A program made the position numbers and the translations under genes. The notes under the pieces are model-generated. The model was not told the origin of the DNA. It ran no database searches and saw only the letters and a list, made by a program, of their open reading frames with translations. DNA of 64,000 nt, taken from assembly GCA_039654915.1 (NCBI GenBank), contig CM077594.1:72348393-72412392 (forward strand), read 5' to 3'. Shown here in pieces: positions 1 to 13,490 of the stretch (position 1 is the first letter of the stretch; every line of letters starts with the position of its first letter). This stretch comes from Aquilaria yunnanensis. Lineage: Eukaryota; Streptophyta; Magnoliopsida; Malvales; Thymelaeaceae.

Positions 1-2922
1 TGTTTGGAATGGAAACAACTCTAACTTGTTTAAATGAAATGGAAATATTCACAAGTAGATTGGAATGGAAACATCCATAACTTGTTTGGAATAGCAACAT
101 TCATAACTCTTTTTGGAATAAAAATGTTCATAACTAGTTTAGAAAGAAATGGAAATGTTCACAAGTTGTTTGTAATAAAATGGAAAGATTCACAACTTGT
201 TTGGAATGAAATAGGAACACTCATAACTAGTTTAGAATGGGGACACTCACAACATTTTTAGATATAAATAGAAACATTCACCACTTATTTGGATTGGAAA
301 CAATAACATCTTGTTGAGAATGAGATGGAAACATTCACAACTTGTTTAGAATGAAATGGAAATATTCACAACTTTTTTAGAATAAAGTGTAAACATTCAT
401 AAGTAGTTTGGAATAGAAACATTCACAACTTGTTTCTAATTGAAATATTCAAAATATGTTTCAAATGGAAACATTCACAACTTATTTGGAATAGAAACAT
501 AAACAACTAGTTTAGAATGGAAACATTGACAACATGTTTACAATGAAATGGAAACTTTCACAACTTGTTTAGAATCAATGGAAACAATCGCAACTTGTTT
601 GGAATAGATACATTCACAACTTATTTGGAATGGAAACAGTCATAACTTATTTAGAAAGAAACGAAAACATTTGCAACTAGTTTGGAATGGAAACATTACA
701 ATTTGTTTGGAATTGAAACAATCACAACTTATTTAAAGTGAAATGGAAATATTCACAACTTTTGTGGAATAAAATGGACACAGTCACAACTTATTTTGAA
801 TGAAATGGAAACATTCCCAACTAGTTTGGAATGGACACATTGACAACTTGTTTAGAATGAATTAGTAACATTTACAATTTGTTTAGAGTGGAAACATTCA
901 CAACTTGTTAACAATGAAATAGAACTATTCAAAAATTGATTAGAATGAAATGGAAACATTCATAACTTATTTAGAATGAAGTGCAATCACTCATAACTAG
1001 TTTAGAATGGAAACATTCACAACTGTGTTTAGAATGAAATCGAAACATTCATAACTTGTATGGAATTAAAATATTCACAACTTGTTTGGAATAAATGAAA
1101 ACATTCCTAACTAGTTTGGAGTGGAGACATACACAGCTTGTTTACAATGAAAAGAAAACATTCACAACCTATTTGGAATAGAAAGATAAACAACTTGTTT
1201 GAAGTGGAAACATTCACAACCAATTTAGATTAAAATGGAACATTCAAAACTAGTTTAAAATGGAAACATTCAAAACTTGTTTGGGCAACTTATTTCAAGT
1301 GGAAACATTCACAACTTGGATAGATTGAAATTCAAACATTTCAAAACTTGTTTAGGGTGGAAACATTCACAAGTTGTTTTGAACGGAAACACTCACAACT
1401 AGATTGGAATGGAAACATTCACAACTTGTTCAAAATAGAAATATTCACAACATGTTTGACATTGAAACATTCACAACACCATTACAGTGAAATGGAAACA
1501 TTCATAACTAGTTTTGAATTGAAACATTTGCAACTTTGTTTGAATGAACTGAAAACATTCACAACTTGGTTAGAATAGAAACATTCACAACCTGTTTGGA
1601 ATGGAAACATTCACAACCCGTTTGGAATGGAAACATTCCCAACTTGTTTGTAATAGAAACATTCAAAACTTGTTTGGAATGGAAACATTCATAAATTGTT
1701 TAGATGATATGGAAACATTCAAAACTAGTTTCGAATGCAAACATTTATAACTTGTTTAGAATGGAATGGAAACATTCACAACTTATTTTGAATGGAAGCA
1801 TTCATAAGTTGTTTAGAATGAAGTGGAGATATTCTCAACTTGTTTAGAATGAAATGGAAACATTCACAAGCTATTTGCAATAGAAACATTTAGAACTTGT
1901 TGGGAATCAAATGGAAACATCCACAACTTGTTTGAAATGGAAATGTTCATGACTACTATAAAAGAAAAAGGAAACATTCACAACTTGTTTAGAATGAAAA
2001 TGAGACATTTAGAACTTGTTTCAAGCAGAAACATTCACAACGAGTTGAAAGTGATATGGAAACATTCACAACTTGTTTACAATGGAATGTAAACTTTCAC
2101 AACTAGTTTGGATTGGAAACATTCATAACTTGTTTAGAAATAAATGGAAACATTCAAGACTAGTTTAGAATCGAAACATTCAAAACTTGTGTCAGATAGA
2201 AACATTCACAACTTGTTAAGAATTAAAAAGAAACATTCATAACTAGTTTGGAAAGGAAAGATTCACATCTTGTTTAGAATGAAATTGGAAAATTCACAAA
2301 AAATCTTTAGAATGAAAAGAAAACATTAACTACTTGTTTGGAATCAAATGGAAACATTCACAACTAGTTTGGAATGGAAGCTTTCACATCTTGTTTAGAA
2401 TGAAATGGAAATGTTCACAACTTGTTTAGAATGGGAACATTCACACCATGTTTAGAATGAAGGAAACAATCACAACTAGTATAGAATGGAAACATTCACA
2501 ACTTATTTAGAATGAAACATAAACATTCATAACTTGTTTAGAATTGAAATATTCACAATTTGTCTGGACTAAATTGGAAACATTCACAACTTGTTTGGGA
2601 AGGAACACATTATCAACTTATTTAGAATGAAATGGAAGGATTCACAACTTGTTTGGAATGGAAACACTCATAACTTGCTTAGAATGAAATGGAAAAATTC
2701 ACAACTGGTTTTGAATAAATGGAAACATTCACAACTTGTTTAGAATGAAACGAGACATTCACAACAATTTTGGAATATAAACATTCACAACCTTTTTTCA
2801 AAATGAAATATTCACAACTTATTTGGAATTGAAACATTCACATCCTATTTTGAATGGAATCATTCATAACTTCTTTTGAATAGAAACATTGACAACTTCT
2901 TTGGAATGAAAACATTCACAAC
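1..2922 (+). repeat. Satellite array, block 1 (forward)
   Basis: Tandem minisatellite made of two monomer types, 26 bp and 31 bp, often alternating as a 57-bp dimer. Both share the core GAATGGAAACATTC or GAAATGGAAACATTC followed by ACAAC. They differ in the linker (CTAGTTTGG against CTTGTTTAG) and in a 5-bp GAAAT-type insertion. Monomers are strongly diverged by point changes and small indels but keep phase. Short reading frames such as those at 34-261 and 1348-1578 arise only because 26+31 is divisible by three. No gene is seen. Confidence 0.95.
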
Positions 2923-4754
2923 TAGGGGTGAAAAGTGGCCAGGTTTTTTTCGGGTAGCTCAAGCTCAACCTCAAGTTTGAGTTTTTCAAGTCAAGTATTT
3001 TCGAGCTCAAGCCAAAATTTAGGCTCGAGTTAATTTTGAGCACGAGCTCGAGCCTATAGGTATTCAGCTACTTAAGCCCTCGAGCTTATTAGGCCCCATG
3101 TTTAGTTTATTTGGCCTGTTTATCATTAAGTCCGCAACTCACTGTCTTTGTCCCAGCTGACAGCCCACTCCTCTTTGTCCTTCGCTTCGGTTCAACCTTT
3201 GTCAACAACTCAAGTCACTGAACTCATCTCATGATCTCATTGCCCTACTCCCCAGTTGCCTTCAACCTCCAGAGACCACCAGTCTCATTTCTGATGCACC
3301 ATGCCCATACCCTATTCCCTAATCTATTGTTCACTCGGCCCCAGGCAAGAAGAAACCCACACTGCGAGGCACCAGCACCACTCTCCTAGGTCTTAATCCA
3401 TTCAACCCCAGGGAAAATTAGTGGCCGAACTCCAAGTGTTGATGACAATTGCGTCGCTTTGAGCTGCCGATGAAGGACCAGCATTGGGTTGTCTCGCACC
3501 AACTAGGGAGTAGTAGTAATCGAACTTGGGAGCTCCACCTAATATCTATTTTTTTCTTTAGGCTTTTCTATCTAAATTTTGTGTTCTTTTTTGTTTAATT
3601 TCTGGTTTTGGAATGTTTCAGTGTCGATTTTGTTATTAATTTTTCATGAATATTTTTTTACTTATCGAACCTGAAAAATAAAAAGCCCAAAACAAGCCTG
3701 ATCCCTTTTCACCCCTATTCTCATCTCAAAATATCCAAACCATCCTTTGATTTCCAATACTTCATAGGATGATGCTTAACTATCTTTTTTTTTCCTGTTT
3801 TCATTTTCCTCCATGATCAGCAACTTCTGTTTGGATTGACTTGAATTTGAAATTTCTTTGTCTAGACTATTCTGATGGGTTTCGTGTCTCAGAATATGTC
3901 TCAACCCTTTCTGGTTGGCAAAGTAGAGAATAGGTTATCACTTGGGTGAACTTCAAAATGGTCGTACTGGATAACCTAGTATAGTATTTACTCTGTTTGA
4001 ATTAGCTTGAAGTGTTTCTGCTTCTTCTGGAACAACATGAAAAAGGTGTTTTTGTGATAGTTGCGATGTCTGGTCATGGGGTTAAGATCTACCTCAACTA
4101 AAAGTGAGCATGAGAACTATTTTATTTTGCTACAGTGCTTAGTTGCTGCATTTTTCTATTGCTAGAAGTATTATTGTTGCATTTAGTTGTTGCTGCCAAT
4201 TGCCTTTTGTTGTTGCGTGCAGCAACTGCCTTTTGTTGCTGTGTTCTACTACTTCTTAATGCATTCTTCTAATTGTTGATGCGTTCTTTTATTGCTGGAA
4301 GTATTGTAGTGCTCTGTTGATGCGTTATGGTGGTACTTGTTCTTTAGATGTTATTACTGTTAGTTTCTTTGTAACATAACTTTAGACATATGTATTTGTG
4401 TTGCTGATTATGGGTAGGAGTTTCCCCACTAAAGTTGGTTGGCTCACTTATGGCATTGTTTATGTTGCTAAAGAGTTGTTATTTTAGACTTGGCATGTTG
4501 GTATCTATTTTCATTTAGATGTTTTTATTTAGTTGTAAAACTTGCTATTTGGATTTGGTTTATTATGTTTTTTCAAAATTCATGATATATTTCAAATTTT
4601 GTTTTAAATTCATATTTGTATTCGAGCCTCAAGCCCTTTCGAGTAGAGCTTGAGCTCGAGCAACTCGAGTTTGAATTTGAGTAGTACCGAATTGCAATAG
4701 GCCTAAGTTTAAGCCTGTCGAGCTTGGGCTTCGCCCGGCCCATTTTCAGCCCTA
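2923..4754 (+). mobile_element. hAT-like non-autonomous DNA transposon
   Basis: A non-satellite block bounded by inverted ends, TAGGGGTGAAAA at 2923-2934 and TTTTCAGCCCTA at 4743-4754 (11 of 12 bases pair). It is flanked by an identical 8-bp duplication TTCACAAC at 2915-2922 and 4755-4762. Eight-bp duplications and TAGGG...CCCTA ends fit the plant hAT superfamily. The subterminal ~150 bp on both sides are rich in GAGCTCGAG/CTCGAGCT motifs in inverted orientation, as expected for transposase-binding regions. No transposase ORF is present; the interior holds T-rich and TTGTTGC-rich filler. A third terminus lies inside at 3705-3717. One caution: every satellite unit contains TTCACAAC, so the duplication could look exact by chance. 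Confidence 0.75.
3705..3717 (-). repeat. Internal hAT-like terminal inverted repeat
   Basis: CTTTTCACCCCTA is the exact 13-base inverted match of the element's left end (2923-2935) and a better match than the outer right end. It is followed by TTCTCATC, which agrees at 6 of 8 bases with the flanking duplication TTCACAAC. The original element may have been 2923-3717, with the rest a second or extended copy. Confidence 0.6.
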
Positions 4755-7700
4755 TTCACAACTTGTTTACAATGAAACAGAGACATTTACAACTTATTTA
4801 CAATGAAATGGAAACATTCACAACTAGTTTGGAATAGAAACATTCACAAGTTGTTTAGAATGAAATGAAAACATTCACAACTTGTTTAGATTGAAAAGGA
4901 AACATTCACAAATTGATTGGAATATAAACATTTGTGACTTGTTTAGAATGAAAATGAAACATTCAAAATTGCCTTGCAATGGAAACGTCCACAACTAGTT
5001 CAAAGTGGAAACATTCACAACTTGTTTCAAATGAAATGGAAGCAATCACAACTTGTTTAGAACGAAAAGGAAACTTCATAACTAGTTTGGAATGGAAGCA
5101 TTCATAACTTGTTCAGATTGAAATGGAAACATTCATAACTGGTTTGAAATAGAAATTCTTAATTCTTTTTAAACGAAATGGAAACATTCACAACTTATTT
5201 GGGATTGGAATATTTGCAACATGTTTGGAATAAACTAGAAACATTCGCAACATGTTTAGAATAATACAAAAACATTCACAGCTTGTTTATAATGAAATAA
5301 AAACATTCACTAGTTGTTTGGAGTGGAAACTTTCACAACTTGCTTGCAATGGAAACATTTAGAACTTGTTTGGACTAAATTGGAAACATGCACACTTTTT
5401 CGGAATGGAAACATTCATAATTTGTTTAGAATGAAATGGAAACATTCCCAACTAGTTTAGAATGAAATAGAAACATTCCCAACTAGTTTAGATTGAAATG
5501 GAAACATTCACAACATGTTTTGAATAGAAACCTTCATAATTTGTTTAGATCGAAATGGAAACATTTACAACAAGTTTGGAACGGAAATATTCATAGCTTG
5601 TTTAGAATGAAAAGGAAACATTTACTACTTGCTAGGAATGAAAATGTTCACAATTTATTTATAATGAAATGGAAATATTCATAACTCGTTTAGAATGAAA
5701 TCAAAACTTCACAGCTTGTTTGGTACAGAAATATTTGCAATATGGTTGGAATGAAATGGAAACATTCTCAACCAGTTTGGAATGGAAACCTTCAAAACCT
5801 ATTTACAATGAAATGGAAACATTCACAACTGGTTTAGAATGAAATGGAAAAATTCATAACTTGTTTGGAATAGAAATATTCATAACTTGTTTTCAATGAA
5901 ATGCAAATATTCACAATGAGTTTGGAATGGAAATAATCATAGCTTTATTAGACTGAAATGAAACATTCACAACTTGTTTGGATTTGAAATATTGAGAGCT
6001 TGTTTGGAATAGAAACATTCACAACCTATTTGGAATGGGAACATTCACGAGTTATTCGAAACAAAAATAATCATAACTTGTTTGGAATAGATATATTCAT
6101 AGCTTGTTTGGAATAGAAACATTCACAGCCTACCTAGAATGGAAACATTCCCATCCAATTTAGAATGAAATGAAAACACTCACAACTAGTTTAGAATGGA
6201 AACAATTGGAATTTGTTGTTTTGAAAAGGAAACGTTCACAACTTGATTGGAATAGAAACATTCACAACCTAACTAGAATGGAAACGTTCATATCCTTTTT
6301 AGAATGAAATAAAAACACTCATAACTAGTTTGGAATGAAAAGAATCAGAACATGTTTAGAATGACATGGAAATATTCACAACTTGTTTGAAATAGAAACA
6401 CTCATAACCTATTTGGAATAGAAACATCACAACTAGTTTGGAGTAGAAACTTTCACATTTTGTTTAGATTGAAATGAAAACATTCACAACTTATTTGGAA
6501 TAAAAATTTTTAGAAGTTGTTTAGAATAAAAAGGAAACAATCACAATCAGTTTGTAATTGAAACATTCACAACTTGTTTGGAATGATATGGAAACATTCA
6601 CAACTTGTTTAGAATAGAATTTTACCCAACATGTTTGGAATGGAAACAATAATAACTTGTTTGGAATAGAAATATTCATAATTAGTATGAAATGGAAACA
6701 TCCCTAACTTGTTTGGAATGAAATGGAAACAATCACAACTTGTTTCGAGTGGAAAGATTCACAACTTGTTTGGAATAGAAATATTCAAAACCTATTTGGT
6801 ATGGAGACATTCTTAACTTGTTTAGATTGAAATAGAAACATTTATAACCTATTTAAAATGAAATGGAAACATTCACAACTAGATTGTAATGGAAACATTC
6901 ACAACTTGTTCGAAATAAAAACATTCATAACTTGTTTGAAATTGAAATATTCACAACTTGTTTAGAATGAAATGGAAATGTTCACAACTTGTTTGGAATA
7001 AGATGGACAGATTCACAATCTGTTATGAATGAAATAGAAATATTCATAGATGGTTTAGAATAGAGACATTCACAGCTTGTTTAGAATGAAATGGAAACAT
7101 TCATATTGTTTAGAATAAAGTGGAAACGTTAATAACTTATTTAGAATAAACTGTAAACAATCACAACTAGTATAGAATTGAAACATTTGCAACTACATTC
7201 CAGAATGCAAACATTCACATCTTGTTTAGAATGAAATGCAAACATTCACTACTTGTTTGGAATAGAAACATAAACAACTAGTTTGGAATGGAAATATTCA
7301 CAACTTGATTAGAATGAAATGAAAACTTCCACAACTTGTTTAGAATAAATGGAAACATTTAGAACTTGTTTGGAATGGAAATATTCAAAACCTATTTAGA
7401 AAGAAATAGAAATATCTATAGCTAGCTCGGAATGGAAACATTTGCAACTTGTTTGGAATAGAAACACTCATAACTTGTTTTGAATTCAAACAATCACAAC
7501 TTATTTAGAATGAAATGGAAAGATCCATAACTTTTTTGGAATAAAATGGAAACATTCATAACTTCTTTGGAATGAAATGGAAACATTCACAACTAGTATG
7601 GAATGGAGACATTGAGAACTTGTTTAGAATGAAAGAAAAACATTCACAACTTGTATAGAATGAAATGGAAACACTCACAACTTGTCTAGAATGAAGTGTA

Positions 7701-8470
7701 ATCATTGACAACCAGTTTGCATTCAAATGTAAACATTCTTAACTTGTTTGGAATGGAAACATTGATAACTTATTTAGAATGAAATGGAAGCAATCACAAC
7801 TTGTTTGGAGTGGAAACATTGACAACATGTTTGGAATGAAAATGAAACATTCACAACTAGTTGGAAAACGGAAACATTTACAAGTTGTTTGAACAAGTTG
7901 TTCAGAGTTGAAACCTTCACAAGTTATTCAGACTGAAATGGAAACATTCACAGCTCGTTCAAAAAGGAAACAGTCACAAGTTCTTTTGACTGGAAAAGTT
8001 AACACCTTGTTTGGAATGGACACATTCACAACTTGTTTGGATTAGAAACATTCGCAATTTGTTTAGATAGGAAACATTCACAACTTCTTTACAATGAAAT
8101 GGAAACATTCACAACTAGTTTGGAATAGAAAAAAACAAAACTTTTTTAGAATGAAATGGAAACATTCACAACTTGTTTGGAATACAAACATTCAAAACCT
8201 GCTTTTAATGAAATGAAAATATTCACAACTTGTTCATATTGGAATCATTCCCACTTGTTTGGAATATGAACAGTCAAAAATTGTTTGGAATGGAAACATT
8301 CATAACTTGTTTCAAATGAAATAGAGACATCCACAACTAGCTTCGACTGGAAATATTTATAATGTGTTTAGAATGGAACGGAAACATTCACAACTTGTGT
8401 TGAATGAAATGGAAACGTTGGCAAGTTGTTTGGAATAGAAACCGTCAGAACTTCTTGGGAATGAAAAATA
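4755..8470 (+). repeat. Satellite array, block 2 (forward)
   Basis: Same 26/31-bp minisatellite and same orientation as 1-2922. It was continuous with that block before the hAT-like insertion. No inverted blocks were noticed. No gene. Confidence 0.95.
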
Positions 8471-9294
8471 TGTTAGTGTTGTGCCCAAAATCCAATCATG
8501 AGATGATTGTATTTTTGCGCATTGAGTCATGTTGTTTTATTAAGGCATTAATCCAGCAATTATGTTTGTTGTTTTGTTTTTGCGTAACGTAATAAACATA
8601 ATTGTAACCCTGGAATAATGATATTCTCAAACGTCCTTGGTCTAGTATTATTGTGGTGCGGCTTGCAATAATAGATAACGACTAGCATATGTGGAGACTA
8701 ATATGAGATATGTAGTCTACATATGGGTACAAGTTGGAGAACTAGTGTACTGGACGGACCCACCATGAGAACACTACATGGATTGTTATATGAGTGTCAT
8801 AAGTGATTCTCATAGTGATCATGGTATATGTAGTCCTTTGACCTAAGGTCATCAAGGTTCCCTACATGTGAGTCACATACTTTGATACTTTCCTTTGTTG
8901 CTCGTAACTGAGTGAACTTGAAGGAGGTCATTGGGTATGTCACATATCATGCGGAGGGATTTGTATGATCAAGATGGGATTTGTCCCTCCTATGTAACGG
9001 CAGTGATATCTTCGAGCCCCTTGATAGAGTGAGACTTAGAAAATGCATGGCCATGCTTGGATGAGTTGATATATGATATTAATGCCATCAGTTTAAGTTG
9101 GTTTACTTGGTAATCAAGAAACCAAAGATTGGGCTATACAAGAGTGACACATTTCATGTCTCATGCTTAGTCTTGATATCTTTGACAAAGGGACAATGGC
9201 ATATATCGGTGATGATCATAAACGTTTAGTCGAATCACCGACAATCTTGTCACTTGGGTAGCAATGATCTGTTGCTAGACACCGCTTATTGCTT

Positions 9295-9321
9295 ATGATC
9301 ATAAATGTGATTTATGATCAT
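9295..9321. repeat. Perfect palindrome in LTR-A
   Basis: ATGATCATAAAT, a 3-base GTG spacer, then its exact reverse complement. Present in the same place in copies B, D, E and nearly intact in F and G. Confidence 0.85.
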
Positions 9322-9524
9322 TGCCAACATGGCAATAGCCTATTGGGTCGCACACATGGAGCTAGTTAGATCATTAAAGTGCATGGGCTAATTATTTGGG
9401 TTATGGTTTCACAATAATTTCATATTAATAATGGGCCCAAGAGTTGAGCCATTATTAAGCCCGAAATTAAAGGCTAATTGGATTAGGGCTTTGAAACCCA
9501 TTAGGCCTAGAAGTTGAGTCTCAC

Positions 9525-9532
9525 TATAAATA
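9525..9532 (+). promoter_or_regulatory. TATA box of LTR-A copy A
   Basis: TATAAATA after a long upstream region and about 360 bp before the LTR end. The same motif is kept in copies B, C and D (as TATTTATA for the - strand copies), so it is the likely core promoter of the family. Confidence 0.6.
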
Positions 9533-9892
9533 CAACTTTTAGTGAGAAATTCGCAGCCTCTTGCCCTAGCCTCCCAAAAGGACAGCCGCACTCTTCTCTT
9601 GCAATTCCTTAGAGGACACAAGCTAGCACTGCAGGTGCAAGAGAAACGCATCTGCCAGGATGTGGTATAAGCATAGTGATCCTGAGACGCTCATGTGGAT
9701 ACCATAGAGAGCTTGAACACATTAACTATTTAGGTTTTGTGATTCGACTCTATAATTGGGTGAGAGATCTCAACCGAAAATTAGGTATGAAAATTTTCAA
9801 ACACCCGGTTTACCCCGTTTCACTTGGATCCTGGAGGGTTTCGAACACCCAGTTTACCCCCGTTTTGCTTGTTTAGCTCCTGAAACCCAACA

Positions 9893-12459
9893 AAAGAAAC
9901 AATTTTAACTAGTCTGGAATGGAAACTTTTACAACTGCTATAGAATGAAAAGGAAACATTCATAACTTGTTCGGAATGTAAACAATCACAACTTATTTAG
10001 AATGAAATTGAAACATTCAAAACTTGTTTGCAAGAAAAGCATTGACAACATGTTTAAAATGAAATGGAAACATTCACAACATGTTTAGGATGAAATGAAA
10101 AAATTTAGAACTAGTTTGGAATGGAAACACTCACAACATGTTTAGAGATAAATTGAAACACTCATGACTACTTTGGAATGGAAGCATTCATTACTTTTCT
10201 GGAATGGAAGCATTCATTACTTTTCTGGAATAGAAGCATTCATTACTTTTCTGGAATAGAAGCATTCACAGCTTGTTTAAAATGAAATGAAAACTTTCAT
10301 AACTAGTTTGGAAAGGAAACATTCACAACTTGTTTAGAATGAAATCATAAATTCACAACATATGATTAGAATGAAAAGGAAATAATCACAACTTGTTTTG
10401 AATCAAATGTAAACATTCACAACTTCTTTGGAATAAAAACATTCATAATTTGTTTGCAGTGGAAACATTCATAAAATGTTTAGAGTGAAATGGAAACATT
10501 TACAAACAGTTTGGAAAGAAAACATTTACAACCTATTTGGAATAGAAGTGGATACATTCACAACCTGTTTGGAATAGAAACATTCACAACATGTTTGGAA
10601 TGAAATATAAACATTCACAACTTGTTTGGAAATGAAACATTGATAACCTGTCTGGAAAAAAAGGAAACATTCATAGCTTGATTGCAATAGAAACATTGAC
10701 AACTTGTTTTGAATGAAAACATTCACAACTTGTTTAGAATCAAATGCAAACTTTCAAAACTATTTTAGAATGCAAACACTCACAACTTGTTCGTAATGAA
10801 ATGGAAACATTCAAAACTAGTTTGGAATGGAGACATTCACAACTTGTTTTGAATGATGTAGAAACATTGGCAACATGTTTACAATGAAGTGTGAACATTC
10901 ACAACTAGTTTCGAATGAAAATGTTCACAGCTTGTTTAGAATGGAATGGAAACATACACAAAATCTTTGGAATTGAAATTTTCACAACTTGGTTGGAATG
11001 AAATCAAAACATTCACAACAAGTTTGGTGTGGAAGCATTAACAATTTGTTTAGAATAAAATGGAAACATTCACAGCATGTTTGGAATAACAGTAGAAACA
11101 ATTAGTTTCAAATGGAAACATTTGCAACTTGTTTAGAATGAAATGGAAACATTCACAACTAGATTGGAAAAGAAACATTCACATCTGGTTTGGACAACTT
11201 GTTTAGAGTGGAAACGTTTGCAACTTGTTTAGACTGAAATATAAACATTCACAACTTGCTTAGAATGAAATGTAAAAATTCACAACTAGTTTAAAATGAC
11301 AATATTCACAACTTGTTTAGAATGAAATGGAAACATTCATAGGTTGTTTGGCATAGAAACATTCACAACCTGTTGAGAATGAGAAGGAAATCTTTACAAC
11401 TAGTTTGGAATGGAAACAATCATAACTTGTTCATAATGAAAAGGCAACATTCACAACTAGTTTAGAGTGGAAACATTCATGACTTGTTTAGAATGAAATG
11501 GAAACATTCAGAACTTGTTTTCAATGAAATAGAAAAATTTGCAACATTTTTGGAATGGAAATATTTGCAACATGTTTGGAATGAAAGGGAAATATTCACA
11601 ACTAGTTTCAAATGGAAATGTTCGCCACTTGTCTAGATTGAGATGAAACATTCACAACTTGTTTGGAATATGAACATTCACAACCTATTTGGAATAGAAA
11701 GACTTACTAGTTTTTTGGAATAGAAACATTCAAAACAAGTTTGGAATGGAAACATTCACAACTTGTTTGGAAATTAAAGATCCACAACTTGTTTACAATG
11801 AAATCAAAACATTCATAACTAGTTTGGATTAGAAACATTCACAACTTCTTTGGATTGAAATGGAAACATATAGAACTTGTTTGGAATAAAAACATTCACA
11901 ACCTGTTTAGAATGGAAACATTCACAACTTGTTTAGAATGAAATGGAAAAATTCACAAGTTGTTTGGAACAAAAACATTCACAACTTGTTGGGGATGAAG
12001 TGGAGGCATTCACAACTAGTTTAGAATGGAAACATTCACAACTTCTTCAAAATGAAAAGGAAACATTCACAGCTTGTTTAGAATGAAATTGAAACATTCT
12101 CAACTTATTTGAAGTATAAACCTTCACAACGTGATTTGAATGAAAAGGAAGCATTTACAACTTGTTTAGAGTGGAAACATTCAAAACTTGTTTAGAATGA
12201 AATGCAAATATTCACAACTAGTTTGGAATGGAAACAATCACAACTTGTTTAAATGGAAACATTCATAACCAATTTGGAATGGAAACATTCATAAGTAGTT
12301 TGGAATAGAAATTTTCACAACTTGTTTAGAATGACATAGAAGCATTCAAAACTAATTTGGAAAGGAAACACTCACAACTTGCTTAGAATGAAATGGAAAT
12401 ATTCGCAAAACATGTTTAGAATGAAAAAGAAACATTCACACTTGTTTGGAGTGGAAACC
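9893..12459 (+). repeat. Satellite array, block 3 (forward)
   Basis: Same minisatellite, forward orientation. Clear 57-bp dimers are visible (CTAG-type monomer followed by CTTG-type monomer). A local triplication of a 30-bp unit ending in TTACTTTTCTGGAAT occurs near 10180-10262. The array stops at 12459, where TGTTATGAC of element G1 begins. Confidence 0.95.
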
Positions 12460-12645
12460 TGTTATGACTCTCCGGGTAGGGAGTTTGTTCGAGGAAGGTA
12501 AAGTAATGAAAACCTAGTTTGAAACATTATTTCAAGTTCACCTAGCAAGAATTAGTATGTTAGATAAAATTCACTAAGTTTTAAGGAGTTTGAGGCACCA
12601 GGTAGAGTTTGGGGGTAAAATGGTAATTTTTGTTCCAAAGTGATA
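12460..12645 (+). repeat. G1 5' LTR, first part
   Basis: Matches the start of the 3' LTR (29346 onward): TGTTATGACTCTCC, then GAGGAAGGTAAAGTAAT and GTTTGGGGGTAAAATGG. Similarity ends near 12640, where element G2 material begins. The LTR resumes at 20321 after missing about 794 bp that are present in the 3' LTR. Confidence 0.85.
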
Positions 12646-12890
12646 CAATCAAAGAAGGCACAATCAAGGATGACAAGGACCCATTGAAGATAATTCATGG
12701 ACCATTGACAAGGAAGGAGGCTAAGGAGCTCACTAGTGCACTTCAAGCTTTTGTATCAAGCTTTTTCATGGGTAATGGTCTTGGAATTTCACAAGGAGCT
12801 GCTGGATTATGCAAGGAATCATATGGAGATGATGGCCAAGCTTGGATGTTGACAGATTGGCGATGTTCTGGTAGAAAAATAATATCTTGA
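12646..12890 (+). pseudogene. Gypsy polyprotein C-terminal-like remnant
   Basis: A frame open from about 12630 to 12890 contains the words HGPLTRKEAKELTSALQAF. In plant Ty3/gypsy elements a GPxTRxRAKxLxEAL segment is common near the end of the polyprotein, just before the 3' LTR. Here it lies directly upstream of an LTR that is followed by a primer site, which is out of order for an intact element. The segment could instead belong to the LTR itself. Confidence 0.4.
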
Positions 12891-13490
12891 GCTGAACAGA
12901 TCAGAATTGAGTAATTCTTGATTCATTGGAAACCTAACATCTGGAGATACAAATCATATGTAGACCATGAAACCCAGTTTGCAAGTTAAGGAGGTCCAAT
13001 GTAACTTCAAAGTTGTGATTTCCGAGTTATCGCTGGTTCAGAAGCAGTTGTGGTATTTGGGCATATCTTTGGAGTTAGATTCCCGTTTTATGTGGTTCAG
13101 TTGTCATTTCAAAGATAATAAAGAGATCTACAACTTTCATGCTTTGAATTTTGAGAAAACATGGCTGCATCAAGTTCGAATTTCAGCTTGAAGTTGAAGA
13201 CACAAGCAAGAACCACCTGAGAAGACTATTTTAGGGTTTTTATGGCCAATCTTGTTTTGTAACGTATTTTATTTTATTTTCCTATTTATTTACATTATTT
13301 AGGATGTTATTTAGGCCATGTAAGTGATTCAGGTCACTTAGGATAAATGGAATTCGCTGCACACCTTAAACATGTGTTAAAAGGGTGTAGGAATCCTAGT
13401 TTGACTAGGTTTTCTGGAGTCCTTTGTAACTAGGTTTCCTAGGTGACTTGGGCTGCGAATTTTGCCTATATTTTTCCCCTAGTTTAGGCC

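Larger units (their letters stand above)
8471..9892 (+). mobile_element. Solo LTR, family LTR-A, copy A
   Basis: A 1422-bp unit starting TGTTAGTGTTGTG and ending AAACCCAACA, the TG...CA form of LTRs. Flanking 5-mers are AAATA (left) and AAAGA (right), a target duplication with one mismatch. Seven other copies or fragments of the family lie in this window. A TATA box is at 9525-9532, which sets the transcription strand (+). A GCN4/AP-1-like TGAGTCA lies in the upstream part. No primer site, gag or pol adjoins it, so it reads as a solo LTR left by LTR-LTR recombination. Short ORFs across it are not conserved between copies. Confidence 0.85.

Noticed and set aside
1..2922. CRISPR-like array of short regular repeats
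   Set aside because: The units are contiguous and all related; there are no unique spacers, no cas genes, and the setting is a plant genome.
1..12459. Human-type GGAAT satellite (satellite II/III)
   Set aside because: GGAAT occurs once per 26-31-bp monomer, not as a tandem pentamer, and the embedded elements are plant types.
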